From the NCBI RefSeq assembly GCF_025917315.1, contig NZ_CP080627.1, forward strand, positions 434,001 through 498,000: a stretch of 64,000 bases of DNA, written 5' to 3'. Below, one piece after another: positions 27,137 to 36,545 of the stretch. The notes beneath the pieces were generated by a model. It saw nothing but the letters and a program-made list of their open reading frames with translations. It was not told the DNA's origin and ran no database searches. The position numbers were made by a program, and so were the translations under genes. Position 1 is the stretch's first letter. Each line of letters starts with the position of its first letter. This DNA comes from Halomonas qaidamensis. GTDB lineage: Bacteria > Pseudomonadota > Gammaproteobacteria > Pseudomonadales > Halomonadaceae.

Positions 27137-27544
27137 TCAGTCGATTAAATCGGCAATTTCCAGTGCGGCCTGAGCACAGGCTTCAACTTCCGCACTGATC
27201 GCTTCGAGCTTGCAATCTGCAAATAGTTGGCCATAAACCACGTAGTAATCTTCGTCACCAAGGGTGTGAATGCCAACACTGACCAGTGGTAAGGCCATGC
27301 CCAAACGTAGCAAAGCATCATTGAAGGTGTTGATATCTTCAACAGCGCTGGTAGGGGCCACTTCGCTCATTACCAGCCACTCTTCGTCGGAATACGTTAG
27401 GGTAACAGGTAAGTCACCGTAGTCCTTGAGCGTAAACACCAGTGAGTCATTGTCTTGGTCGAGTGCGATATCAGCGTTAGGCCAATTCAGCTCATTCTGT
27501 TCCACGCTGAGTTTAATCGCTTCGAGTCGTGTTTGAGTGTTCAT
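27137..27544 (-). CDS. yjfI: DUF2170 protein (YjfI-like), first gene of the yjf-type operon
   Basis: A 135-residue acidic soluble protein resembling E. coli YjfI, which lies in the same place relative to yjfJ. Recognisable features are DNDSLVFTLKDYGDLPVTLTYS-type strands and GIHTLGDEDYYVVYGQL. The fold and small size recall proteins that act as cofactor-free chaperones or inhibitors, but no function is known. It heads the operon; a 9-bp hairpin sits in its leader (27569-27594). Confidence 0.85.
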   Translation of the reverse strand: MNTQTRLEAIKLSVEQNELNWPNADIALDQDNDSLVFTLKDYGDLPVTLTYSDEEWLVMSEVAPTSAVEDINTFNDALLRLGMALPLVSVGIHTLGDEDYYVVYGQLFADCKLEAISAEVEACAQAALEIADLID

Positions 27545-27568
27545 TGAGCGTATCCTAATTTGCTTTCC

Positions 27569-27594
27569 AACACAGGCTTGTAACGGCCTGTGTT
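27569..27594 (-). promoter_or_regulatory. 9-bp inverted repeat in the leader of the yjf-type operon
   Basis: AACACAGGC (27569-27577) and GCCTGTGTT (27586-27594) form a perfect inverted repeat with an 8-base loop, 25 bases upstream of the yjfI-like start. There is no T tract on either strand, so it is more likely an operator or mRNA structure than a terminator. Confidence 0.5.
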
Positions 27595-27728
27595 GCTAAG
27601 TAACAGTAAGTCGTTAAACCTAAATACTGCCTCATTTTACGCATTGAAACGATATTGCGTCTGCACCGATGGCAAACTAATCCGTTAGCACCCATAATGA
27701 TCAACGTTTCGACGGCGAGGAGAATCCC

Positions 27729-28115
27729 ATGAAACTGCTAAATCGCTCTGCCCTGAGCGTCAGGCCGACCCAGACCTTCGTGGACTGGATCAATGCGCTC
27801 GAACCCACCATGGGAGACGACGACCTGACCCTGGACGACGTCGAACGTGAAAGCACGGTGTACCTTATCCCCGAGATGGATACCCCAGAAGCGCTTGAGA
27901 CGTTCGTGCGTGAGCGCTACGCAGAAATCCTGGAGACCGAGCTGCGTGCTTGGGAAGAGGATGAGCGCCAATGGCCGGAAAAGCTCGACTGGTCACTGTT
28001 TCAAGCATTTGTTCGCATTGAGCATAGCTATCTTGCGATTGATCTTGACGATGAAACCGCACTTGAGATTTCTGACGTTGATGACGCACTGCTGCTCGAT
28101 AACGAGCAAGACTAG
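27729..28115 (+). CDS. Conserved acidic hypothetical protein
   Basis: A 128-residue soluble, strongly acidic protein (many Asp/Glu, for example DDDLTLDDVERE and LDDETALEISDVDD). It has a basic N terminus, MKLLNRSALSVRPTQTFVDW, and then YLIPEMDTPEALETFVRERYAEILETEL, which looks alpha-helical. No catalytic motif is recognised. Similar small proteins exist in other Halomonas and Pseudomonas genomes as hypotheticals. It is divergent from the yjf operon and has a good GAGGAG site; a terminator follows, so it is transcribed alone. Confidence 0.8.
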   Translation: MKLLNRSALSVRPTQTFVDWINALEPTMGDDDLTLDDVERESTVYLIPEMDTPEALETFVRERYAEILETELRAWEEDERQWPEKLDWSLFQAFVRIEHSYLAIDLDDETALEISDVDDALLLDNEQD

Positions 28116-28147
28116 CGTATTGGCGTCTTGATATATGCGCATTGTAG

Positions 28148-28167
28148 AACCGGCTCCGGCCGGTTTT
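28148..28167 (+). terminator. Rho-independent terminator after the acidic hypothetical gene
   Basis: AACCGGC (28148-28154), loop TCCG, GCCGGTT (28159-28165), then further T residues. Confidence 0.8.
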
Positions 28168-28203
28168 GCTGTTTTTAATGGTGCTGTTTAGGAACTGTCC
28201 ACC

Positions 28204-29607
28204 ATGAGATTGTTTGAAACTCGTGCCGGTGACGATGGTTTGCCAGGGCCTGCGCGTGCGCTAGCCGTGCTGGCGCTAGTCACAGGCACGTTGATGGCGG
28301 TGGTTGATACCACCATGATCAACCTAGCTCTCCCGACGATAGCCGCTGATCTTAATGTGCCTGCCTCCAGAGCGGTATGGATCACTAATTTATTCCAAGT
28401 GGTCTGCGCGGCGTTCTTATTAGTGTTTGCAGGCATAAGTGAGCTGATTACCCGCAGGCGGCTCTATTTGTTCGGTTTGGCTACTTTTGTTTTCGCGGCG
28501 TTAGGGGCGGCGCTGTCGCGTAATTTAGAAACGCTACTGGTATTTCGAGCTTTACAGGGGTTAGGGGCGGCGGCCACGCTGTCCATTGGCCCGTCGCTGT
28601 ATCGGGCAATTTTTCCGTCACGCTTGTTGGGCAGCGCGCTGGGGCTCAGCGCGTTAGTGGTGGCCGGTGGCTACGCGGCAGGGCCAACATTAAGCGGCGT
28701 TATCCTCTCGTTTGCCGACTGGCCTTGGTTGTTCGCACTTAATGTTCCCCTTGGCGTGTGTTCCTTATGGCTTGCCTGTCGCGCATTGCCCCGCGATAAA
28801 CCGCGCCAGGGCAGCTTTGATGTGCTGGGTGCGTTGCTCTCTATGCTGATGCTAGCGAGCTTCTTTCTCGCCATGGATGCGGTGGGCCACGCTGCACCGC
28901 TATGGCAAAGCAGTGGCTGGGCAGTGGTAGCTGTGCTGGCTTGTGCGCTGTTTATTCAACGCCAGCGCTACGCATCTTATCCGCTGCTGCCGCTGAGCAT
29001 CTTTGCTGAAAGGCGCTTTACATTAGCCGTTTCAGCCTCGGGCTTAGCGTTTATCGGCCAAGGGTTAACGTTTGTTGCGCTGTCATTTTTTTACCAGGAG
29101 CAGATGGGGTTCTCGCCGCTGGAAACGGCGTGGTTGTTCACCCCTTGGCCACTAGCGATTATGGTGGTCGGCCCCCTGGCAGGCCGCTTAGCTGACCGGG
29201 TCAATCCCAGTGTGCTTTCAAGCGCAGGCTTAATGCTGCTGATGATGGGATTAGTGGCGCTCGCGCTGGTGGATGAATCCACTGGAGTAGCAGGCAGTCT
29301 GTGGCGCACCGCTTTATGTGGTATTGGGTTTGGTCTATTTCAGCCACCGAATAACCGCGAAATGATGGGTAGCTTGCCGCCTGAGCGTAGCGCTAATGTC
29401 TCTGGCGTGATGAGCACCACTCGTACCGTTGGCCAATCGTTTGGCGTGGCATTGGTGGGGGCAGCACTGGCGTTGGGTTCTCCAATGCAAGTTACCCTAT
29501 GGTTAGGGGCGGGCACCACGCTGCTAGCGCTGGTAGCCAGCCTTTCTCGAGTGGCGTTAGCTCAGCGTGCTCTCAATGAGCGGCGGGCATCGTCTGTTAG
29601 CAAGTAA
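28204..29607 (+). CDS. MFS multidrug exporter, DHA2 (EmrB/QacA) family
   Basis: A 467-residue proton-coupled drug/H+ antiporter of the major facilitator superfamily. The sequence shows about 14 hydrophobic helices. The DHA2 signature is early (LMAVVDTTMINLALPTIAADL, about 31-51), motif A-like in loop 2-3 (ELITRRRLYLFG), and motif C-like in helix 5 (GGYAAGPTLSGVILSFADWPWLF). Substrate cannot be read from sequence. No membrane-fusion partner (EmrA) is adjacent, so it may work alone. The gene is single, between terminators and bolA. Confidence 0.88.
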   Translation: MRLFETRAGDDGLPGPARALAVLALVTGTLMAVVDTTMINLALPTIAADLNVPASRAVWITNLFQVVCAAFLLVFAGISELITRRRLYLFGLATFVFAALGAALSRNLETLLVFRALQGLGAAATLSIGPSLYRAIFPSRLLGSALGLSALVVAGGYAAGPTLSGVILSFADWPWLFALNVPLGVCSLWLACRALPRDKPRQGSFDVLGALLSMLMLASFFLAMDAVGHAAPLWQSSGWAVVAVLACALFIQRQRYASYPLLPLSIFAERRFTLAVSASGLAFIGQGLTFVALSFFYQEQMGFSPLETAWLFTPWPLAIMVVGPLAGRLADRVNPSVLSSAGLMLLMMGLVALALVDESTGVAGSLWRTALCGIGFGLFQPPNNREMMGSLPPERSANVSGVMSTTRTVGQSFGVALVGAALALGSPMQVTLWLGAGTTLLALVASLSRVALAQRALNERRASSVSK

Positions 29608-29650
29608 CGGCGTACAATAAGGCAATGGCTGACTGAAGGAGAGAGTACTC

Positions 29651-29959
29651 ATGGCGATGCAGACACAGATTGAGCAGAAGTTAGCGGCGTTAACGCCCGA
29701 CGTGCTGCACGTAGAAAACGAAAGCCACATGCATAACGTGCCGGCTAATTCTGAGACGCACTTTAAAGTGACGCTAGTCAGCGACAACTTTGATGGCATG
29801 ATGCCGGTAAAGCGGCATCAGCAAATTTATGCACTGCTCGCCGATGAGCTGTCTGGCCCAGTACATGCGTTGGCGCTACATCTGTACACCCCAAAAGAGT
29901 GGCAGGCACGTGGTGGCGAACGCCCTAACTCGCCTAACTGCCGTGGCGGTGGGCAGTGA
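29651..29959 (+). CDS. BolA-family protein
   Basis: A 102-residue BolA-type protein with the conserved SHMHNVPANSETHFKVTLVSDNFDGM core and the H-rich motif VKRHQQIYALLADELSG. BolA proteins bind [2Fe-2S] clusters with monothiol glutaredoxins and affect morphology and stress responses. The tail (RGGERPNSPNCRGGGQ) has a Cys. It has a GGAG site; a second in-frame ATG at 29657 is possible. Its stop overlaps the next start as GTGA, so translation is coupled to the holD-like gene. Confidence 0.93.
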   Translation: MAMQTQIEQKLAALTPDVLHVENESHMHNVPANSETHFKVTLVSDNFDGMMPVKRHQQIYALLADELSGPVHALALHLYTPKEWQARGGERPNSPNCRGGGQ

Positions 29960-30909
29960 CACCAGAGGCTGTTCGCAGACAATATTTGGAGGCGATGGGC
30001 ATCACTGTCTGGGCATCCAAATATCAGCTACCCCATGCGTGCCCCACAGAGGCGTGCGAGTGGGAGGATGCGCCGGTTGCCACTCCACCACGAGAGCGGC
30101 TTCACGCGCTATTGGACGATGCACCTGCACCGCGCCCGCGTAGCCAGTCACCGGTTATCAATAGCGCTTCCAGAGCGGCTAGTACTGGCTCCTCTTCGGC
30201 CCCTGCGGCAGTGCGCGCGCTGCTTGGTCAACCGCCTGTACCTGACAGCAAGCCAGCCGTAGCCACGGTTACTTCGACACAGGAAAATTTTACGGCTGAA
30301 AGGTCTGTGCAGGAAAGTTCTGGGCAGGAAGGTTCTGTGCAGGAAGGTTCTACACAGGAAAGTTCTTTACAGATAAATTCTGTGCAGGGGAGTTCTACGC
30401 AGCAAGAACAGGCTGTTAGCAAAGCTAAACCGTTAACATTCGGTCTTTCTTGTGTTTGTGTGGGCGGGCGCTGGTTAAGTCTCCATGAGGGTGAAATAAC
30501 GCCTGTTGAGCAGCAGCTACTGGCCAATATGCTACGAGCGGCGGGAGTGTTGAGCGGCGAGATGCCTGTGGTGACATACTTTAAATGGCCACCGATGGCG
30601 AATGCCTTTACACCAGAAGAGCCATTGGAAGAAGCACAGGACGGGATGGCTGCCTTTATTGCAGGTGCTGCAGGCAGGCAAGGGTGGCAGTTGGAGCGCC
30701 TGCTATGGTGGGGCGCTGACGAATTACCCGACGATTCACCCCTGGTGCGGGTTATGGCGGTTAGCCAGCAGCATAGCCAAACGTTGTCGCTGCCCGTGTG
30801 GCAAGGTCCTGCTCTGAATACAATTGCCCAGCATGGGAGTACCAAACGTGAGCTTTGGCCTGAGCTTGCCTCGCTTGGCAAACAGTGGCGTAGTGAGGCC
30901 AACTGCTAG
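29956..30909 (+). CDS. holD: DNA polymerase III psi subunit-like protein (HolD) with long repeat linker
   Basis: Probable psi subunit linking the clamp loader to chi/SSB. The N terminus (RRQYLEAMGITVWASKY) resembles the E. coli psi collar-binding peptide, and a C-terminal domain (about 155-317) contains WWGADELPDDSPL and LWPELASLG. Placement directly before rimI is the holD position in E. coli. At 317 residues it is over twice the E. coli length (137) because of a Ser/Gln/Ala/Pro-rich linker holding seven 15-bp repeats. It starts with a GTG overlapping the bolA stop, and ends one base into the rimI start. Function rests on synteny and a short motif. Confidence 0.65.
   Translation: MTPEAVRRQYLEAMGITVWASKYQLPHACPTEACEWEDAPVATPPRERLHALLDDAPAPRPRSQSPVINSASRAASTGSSSAPAAVRALLGQPPVPDSKPAVATVTSTQENFTAERSVQESSGQEGSVQEGSTQESSLQINSVQGSSTQQEQAVSKAKPLTFGLSCVCVGGRWLSLHEGEITPVEQQLLANMLRAAGVLSGEMPVVTYFKWPPMANAFTPEEPLEEAQDGMAAFIAGAAGRQGWQLERLLWWGADELPDDSPLVRVMAVSQQHSQTLSLPVWQGPALNTIAQHGSTKRELWPELASLGKQWRSEANC
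30303..30407 (+). repeat. Seven degenerate 15-bp tandem units inside the holD-like gene
   Basis: Units follow TTCTGTGCAGGAAGG with variation, encoding Ser-Val-Gln-Glu-Gly-type pentapeptides. The period is a multiple of three, so gain or loss of units would change linker length without breaking the frame. Confidence 0.85.
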
Positions 30910-31352
30910 TGATACGCCAATTAAGTATTGCTGACAGCGCTGAGCTACAGGCATTAGAAGCACAAGCTAACAGTGGTATAGGCTTGCCACATCTTCGCAA
31001 TGCGTTAGCAGACGCGAATTCACAGGTAATTGGTTACTGGCAGCAAGAACCATTGATTGGCTATGCCATGGTGGCTCGTTTGCCGTTTGAAGCAGAGCTT
31101 CAAGCGATTGGGGTGCTTCCCCAGGAGCAAGGCCAGAGAGTCGGCTATAAACTGCTTAGTGAAGTGGTTGCCTGCGCAAGGCAGTGGCAAAGCGAGCGCT
31201 TATTGCTGGAAGTGCGGGTAAGTAATCAGCGCGCAATAAAGCTCTATCGACATTATGGGTTTCATGAAGATGGACGTCGCCGAAACTACTACCCGGCTGC
31301 ACAGGGCGAGGCCGGGCGAGAAGATGCGTTATTGATGTCGCTGTTGCTTTAA
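30909..31352 (+). CDS. rimI: Ribosomal-protein-alanine N-acetyltransferase RimI
   Basis: GNAT-fold enzyme that acetylates the N-terminal alanine of ribosomal protein S18. The 147-residue protein carries the acetyl-CoA loop region (IGVLPQEQGQRVGYKLL) and the family's C-terminal signature LLEVRVSNQRAIKLYRHYGFHEDGRRRNYY. It starts with GTG, whose G is the last base of the holD-like stop codon (TAGTG), so the bolA-holD-rimI genes form a tightly coupled unit. Its 3' end overlaps the convergent zapB stop by 4 bases. Confidence 0.93.
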   Translation: MIRQLSIADSAELQALEAQANSGIGLPHLRNALADANSQVIGYWQQEPLIGYAMVARLPFEAELQAIGVLPQEQGQRVGYKLLSEVVACARQWQSERLLLEVRVSNQRAIKLYRHYGFHEDGRRRNYYPAAQGEAGREDALLMSLLL

Positions 31353-31543
31353 GAAATGCTATCGCTGTCCATGTTTTCAAACTTGCTGAGCACGCCCTGT
31401 AGCCGACGCTCCCACTCCTCACGCTCCTGTTTAAGCTGGGCGTTTTCGCTACGCAGCTCTTCATTTTCAAGCTTCATCAATTCCAACGCCTCTACGGTGT
31501 CGGTGACTTTCTGTTCCAACTGGTTAAATAACTCAAGGCTCAT
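31349..31543 (-). CDS. zapB: Cell division protein ZapB
   Basis: A 64-residue coiled-coil protein that associates with ZapA and helps assemble the Z ring. The sequence (MSLELFNQLEQKVTDTVEAL, then heptads rich in Glu/Gln/Leu up to WERRLQGVLSKFEN) matches ZapB in size and pattern. The start at 31543 has an excellent GGAGG site 4-5 bases upstream; the frame opens earlier at 31573. It is encoded opposite rimI with a 4-base end overlap. Confidence 0.93.
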   Translation of the reverse strand: MSLELFNQLEQKVTDTVEALELMKLENEELRSENAQLKQEREEWERRLQGVLSKFENMDSDSIS

Positions 31544-31650
31544 GCCTACCTCCAGCAATGTCGACAGGCACATTGCCTGTCATAACGGGGATGAAATCGT
31601 AATTCAGTTGGGCGAGCGTAACGCCGCTGCAAGATGGCGGCAAGCGCAGT

Positions 31651-32292
31651 TTACACGGGTTTACGAACGTAGAGCCGGGCAGCGCTTTCCCCAGCTTGAG
31701 TTTCTCGGTACAGCTGCCAATTAGCAGGCACCTCCGGAGAGAGCGAATTTTCAGTTTCTAGGTAGATCATGGCTTCGTCGGTCAGCCAGTTATTTGCTTC
31801 TAACATAGCGCAGCAGGACGCTGCCAAGCCTTGATAGAAGGGCGGATCAAGAAAAATCACGTCACTAGGTTGACTAGGTTGATCAAGAAATATCAGAGCA
31901 TCGGAATTGACCACCCGGCCATTGCTAGCTCCAAGAGTGATAATATTTTCACCAATTAGCGCGGCTACCCGAGCATCACGCTCGATAAACGTAACGTGAT
32001 TAGCGCCTCGGGAGAGGGCTTCAAAGCCGAGTGCTCCCGTGCCTGCAAAGAGATCTAACACACGTTTGTTAAACAAGTGTTGGCCAAGCCAGTTAAACAG
32101 CGTTTCACGCACGCGATCAGGGGTTGGGCGTAGCCCCGGGTGGTCAAGCACTGGCAGTTGGCGACGACGAAAATCACCGCCGATAATGCGTAGCTTACCT
32201 GGCGGCTTGACAGGCCCACGCCGCGCTGCTGAAGAGCGAGAAGTAGCGGAACGAGAAGAAGTAGAGGAGCGAGAAGAGCGTTGTCGTTTCAT
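31651..32292 (-). CDS. rsmD: 16S rRNA (guanine-966-N2)-methyltransferase RsmD
   Basis: SAM-dependent methylation of G966 of 16S rRNA. The 213-residue protein has the class I methyltransferase motif LDLFAGTGALGFEALSRGA and catalytic DPPF (IFLDPPFYQGL). The first 30 residues are a low-complexity Ser/Arg stretch, perhaps aiding RNA binding, before the family start GKLRIIGGDFRRRQL. It is divergent from ftsY, the same arrangement as in E. coli. Confidence 0.95.
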   Translation of the reverse strand: MKRQRSSRSSTSSRSATSRSSAARRGPVKPPGKLRIIGGDFRRRQLPVLDHPGLRPTPDRVRETLFNWLGQHLFNKRVLDLFAGTGALGFEALSRGANHVTFIERDARVAALIGENIITLGASNGRVVNSDALIFLDQPSQPSDVIFLDPPFYQGLAASCCAMLEANNWLTDEAMIYLETENSLSPEVPANWQLYRETQAGESAARLYVRKPV

Positions 32293-32382
32293 AACATGGA
32301 TTGTAGCGGGCTACTTATCCAAAGTCTTGGTCTGCGATGGTAGGATAATCGCAATGTTCACCTATTAAGTCGGATGACACCT

Positions 32383-33713
<1,331 letters not shown>

Positions 33714-33717
<4 letters not shown>

Positions 33718-34382
33718 TCGCTTTTGAACATGTGGGTAAGCGCTATGGAGGGCGCTTTGAGGCGCTGGCACACCTAAACTTTCGCGTTGCAAGAGGCGAA
33801 ATGGTGTTCCTGACGGGGCATTCTGGTGCTGGTAAAAGCTCGCTGTTGCGACTAATTATGCGTCTCGAAAAGCCTAGCCGTGGTCGTGTAGTGGTGGCTG
33901 GGCATGATATTGCCGAGCTTCATGCCAGCCAAGTGCCGTTTTATCGTCGGCAGATTGGTGTAGTGTTTCAAGATCATCAACTGCTGTTTGATCGCAGCGT
34001 GTTTCGCAATGTATCTCTGCCGCTGGAAATCCAAGGAGTAGAGCCACGTGAAGCAGCGCGGCGCGTTCGTGCAGCCTTGGATAAAGTCGGGCTTTTACAC
34101 CGTGAAAAAGCGTTACCGGTAGAGCTTTCCGGCGGTGAGCAGCAGCGAGTGGGAATTGCGCGCGCAGTGGTTAATAAGCCAGCTCTGCTTCTTGCTGATG
34201 AACCTACCGGTAACCTTGACCCACAGCTTTCTGCCGACATTATGGCGCTGTTTGAAGACTTCAATCGTATTGGAACTACTGTGATGATTGCCAGTCACGA
34301 CCTAGCGTTAATCGCACGGCTGCGCCACCGTATTTTACGCCTGCGCGATGGGCGTTTGGTGGCAGATGAGGGCGCCGTATGA
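33714..34382 (+). CDS. ftsE: Cell division ATP-binding protein FtsE
   Basis: ABC ATPase that, with FtsX, activates periplasmic amidases during division. The 222-residue protein has Walker A GHSGAGKSS, Q loop, signature LSGGEQQRVGIARA, Walker B LLADEPTGNLD and switch His (IASHDL). It overlaps ftsY and ftsX by 4 bases each (ATGA), indicating strict translational coupling. Confidence 0.97.
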
Positions 34383-35419
34383 AACGTGCTGCGACACCCC
34401 GTTCTACAGGTGTAGCGCCCAAGGGTAAGCGACAAGCGGCCAGAACCTCCAGTGAGCCATCCGCCGAGCGGCGTGGGGCGCGTTCACATCAAACACGCTT
34501 TAGCAGCCGCTTACGCGCCTGGGGGCGCCATCATCGTGCCATGGCGATGGATAGCCTTTATCGCCTGATACGTTACCCTGTGGGCAATCTGCTCACCATG
34601 CTGGCCATTGCTATTGCGTTAGTCTTACCCGCGGCACTTTGGTTAACCTTAGATAGCGCCAAACTGCTAGACGCAGAGCTGGATGAGAGTGCAACCCTCA
34701 CGGTTTATCTGGAAACGACCGTAGACGCTGCGCAATCTGCGCGTATTGACGAAGCCGTTAGGGCAGATGAGGGCGTCGCAACGACGCGCCTTATTAGTGC
34801 AGCACAAGGGATGGCTGAGTTTCAGCAGTCGCTAGGGATTGAAGATACCTTAGCGGGCCTTGACGATAATCCCTTGCCTGCCAGTATTGTCATCTACCCG
34901 CAGAGCGTTGAGCCTGCGGCTATGGCGCAATTGGCACAGCGGTTGGAAGCGTTCTCTGGGGTAGACGAGGTGCGTGTAGACCTCGCATGGGTAGAGCGTT
35001 TACGTCATTTAGCAGACCTTGGGCGACGGGTAGCGCTCGCGCTTGGTGTGCTGTTTGGCTGTGGAGTGCTGCTAGTAGTGGGCAACACGATTCGCCTAGC
35101 AGTTGAGAGTCGGCGGCGGGAAATTGAAGTGGTGATGCTGATAGGCGCAACTCATGCGTTTGTGCGCAGACCCTTTCTTTACAGCGGGGCCTGGTACGGT
35201 GTGGGTGGCGGTCTTTTGGCGTTGGGTTTGTTGGGGCTTGGTAACCACTGGCTGTCGTTGCCTGTGGCGGCCTTGGCTGCAAGCTACGGCGCGAGCTTCG
35301 TATTGCCGCAGTTAGACGTGACAGGCTCTACAATTCTGCTATCTTGCAGTACACTACTGGGCTGGCTGGGAGCGTGGCTGGCAGTTACACGCCATCTCTC
35401 TAGCATACGCCCGCGTTAA
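34379..35419 (+). CDS. ftsX: Cell division protein FtsX
   Basis: Membrane partner of FtsE, 346 residues. A basic cytoplasmic N-terminal tail (rich in Arg, Lys and Ser) precedes four helices. The large periplasmic loop between helix 1 (about 72-95) and helix 2 (about 220) binds amidase activators (ESATLTVYLET, PASIVIYPQS). The C-terminal part has VESRRREIEVVMLIGATHAFVRRPF, typical of FtsX/MacB permeases. It is the last gene of ftsYEX; rpoH follows after 153 bases. Confidence 0.95.
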   Translation: MKRAATPRSTGVAPKGKRQAARTSSEPSAERRGARSHQTRFSSRLRAWGRHHRAMAMDSLYRLIRYPVGNLLTMLAIAIALVLPAALWLTLDSAKLLDAELDESATLTVYLETTVDAAQSARIDEAVRADEGVATTRLISAAQGMAEFQQSLGIEDTLAGLDDNPLPASIVIYPQSVEPAAMAQLAQRLEAFSGVDEVRVDLAWVERLRHLADLGRRVALALGVLFGCGVLLVVGNTIRLAVESRRREIEVVMLIGATHAFVRRPFLYSGAWYGVGGGLLALGLLGLGNHWLSLPVAALAASYGASFVLPQLDVTGSTILLSCSTLLGWLGAWLAVTRHLSSIRPR

Positions 35420-35441
35420 TTGTGTTTGTTATGCGGTCATT

Positions 35442-35464
35442 AACGGGAATTTCTACCCCGTTTT
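35442..35464 (+). terminator. Possible weak terminator between ftsX and rpoH
   Basis: AACGGG (35442-35447) can pair with CCCGTT (35457-35462), loop of 9 bases, then T residues. A short stem; partial readthrough into rpoH is plausible. Confidence 0.4.
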
Positions 35465-35572
35465 GTGTCTTATGCAGTGAATGCATCGGTCGTATGAACC
35501 TTATGCTTAGGCTAAGGTCTTAGAGTTAACAGTACACCAACCACGATAGGTTTTAAGGGAGACCACCTGCAC

Positions 35573-36439
35573 ATGAGCACTAGTCTTCTACCGGTGGGTC
35601 AGCTCTCTCCAGGTCACGATCTGGGTGGCTACATCAAGGCGGTTAACGGAATTCCCGTACTAAGCATTGATGAAGAGCGTGAGCTTGCATTCCGCCTCCA
35701 CGATGAAGGTGATCTGGAAGCTGCGCGTCGTCTGGTGCTTTCGCACCTGCGTTTTGTTGTGCATATTGCTCGTAGTTATTCAGGTTACGGTTTGCCACAG
35801 GCTGACTTGATTCAAGAAGGTAACGTTGGTCTGATGAAAGCCGTTAAGCGCTTCGACCCCAATCAAGGGGTTCGCTTGGTGTCTTTTGCCGTGCATTGGA
35901 TCAAAGCGGAAATTCACGAGTTTGTGCTTCGCAACTGGCGAATCGTCAAAATTGCCACTACCAAAGCGCAGCGCAAGTTGTTTTTTAATCTGCGTAGCGC
36001 CAAAAAACGCTTAGCCTGGCTGAATAATGATGAGGTCAATGCGATTGCAAAAGATCTCGATGTGAAGCCAGAAATAGTGCGCGATATGGAAGGACGTTTG
36101 TCGGCTTACGATGCGGGCTTTGATGCCTCTCCTAGCGACGACGAAGAGAGCACCTATCAAGCACCGGCGTACTTTTTAGATGATGCTTCAGCCGATCCGG
36201 CAACGCTGTTAGAAGACAGCAACTTTGAAGAGGATTCAACGCGTCGCTTGCAGCTAGCTTTGAAGGGGCTTGATGAGCGTTCGCGGGATATTTTGCAGCG
36301 TCGCTGGCTGACCGATAATAAAGCGACACTGCACGACTTAGCTGATGTGTATGGCGTTAGCGCTGAACGCATTCGTCAGCTCGAAAAGAACGCTATGAAA
36401 AAGTTGCGTCAGAAAATGGGCGACGCTATCGCCGCTTAA
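35573..36439 (+). CDS. rpoH: RNA polymerase heat-shock sigma factor RpoH (sigma-32)
   Basis: Alternative sigma factor for heat-shock genes. The 288-residue protein has region 2 ([43 protein letters not shown]), the RpoH box QRKLFFNLR linked to FtsH and chaperone control, and region 4 with the HTH ([28 protein letters not shown]). The start has AAGGGAGA upstream. The order ftsY-ftsE-ftsX-rpoH is the E. coli order. A sigma-32-like promoter for clpB lies at 62.1 kb. Confidence 0.97.
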   Translation: MSTSLLPVGQLSPGHDLGGYIKAVNGIPVLSIDEERELAFRLHDEGDLEAARRLVLSHLRFVVHIARSYSGYGLPQADLIQEGNVGLMKAVKRFDPNQGVRLVSFAVHWIKAEIHEFVLRNWRIVKIATTKAQRKLFFNLRSAKKRLAWLNNDEVNAIAKDLDVKPEIVRDMEGRLSAYDAGFDASPSDDEESTYQAPAYFLDDASADPATLLEDSNFEEDSTRRLQLALKGLDERSRDILQRRWLTDNKATLHDLADVYGVSAERIRQLEKNAMKKLRQKMGDAIAA

Positions 36440-36473
36440 TTTAAGTATATATATTGGGTAAGTAGGCTAGATA

Positions 36474-36509
36474 AACGCCCCGAAGGCAGAGCGCTTTCGG
36501 GGCGTTTTT
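36474..36509 (+). terminator. Rho-independent terminator after rpoH
   Basis: AACGCCCCGAA (36474-36484) pairs with TTCGGGGCGTT (36496-36506), followed by T residues. A strong 11-bp stem. It lies just beyond the convergent slmA end and may serve both strands. Confidence 0.93.
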
Positions 36510-36545
36510 ATTGGTTGGCTGGCGGGCTTGATATGTCAACGCTTG

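Noticed and set aside
30303..30407. 15-bp repeats in the holD-like gene as CRISPR
   Set aside because: Units are adjacent without spacers, degenerate, and within a coding frame.
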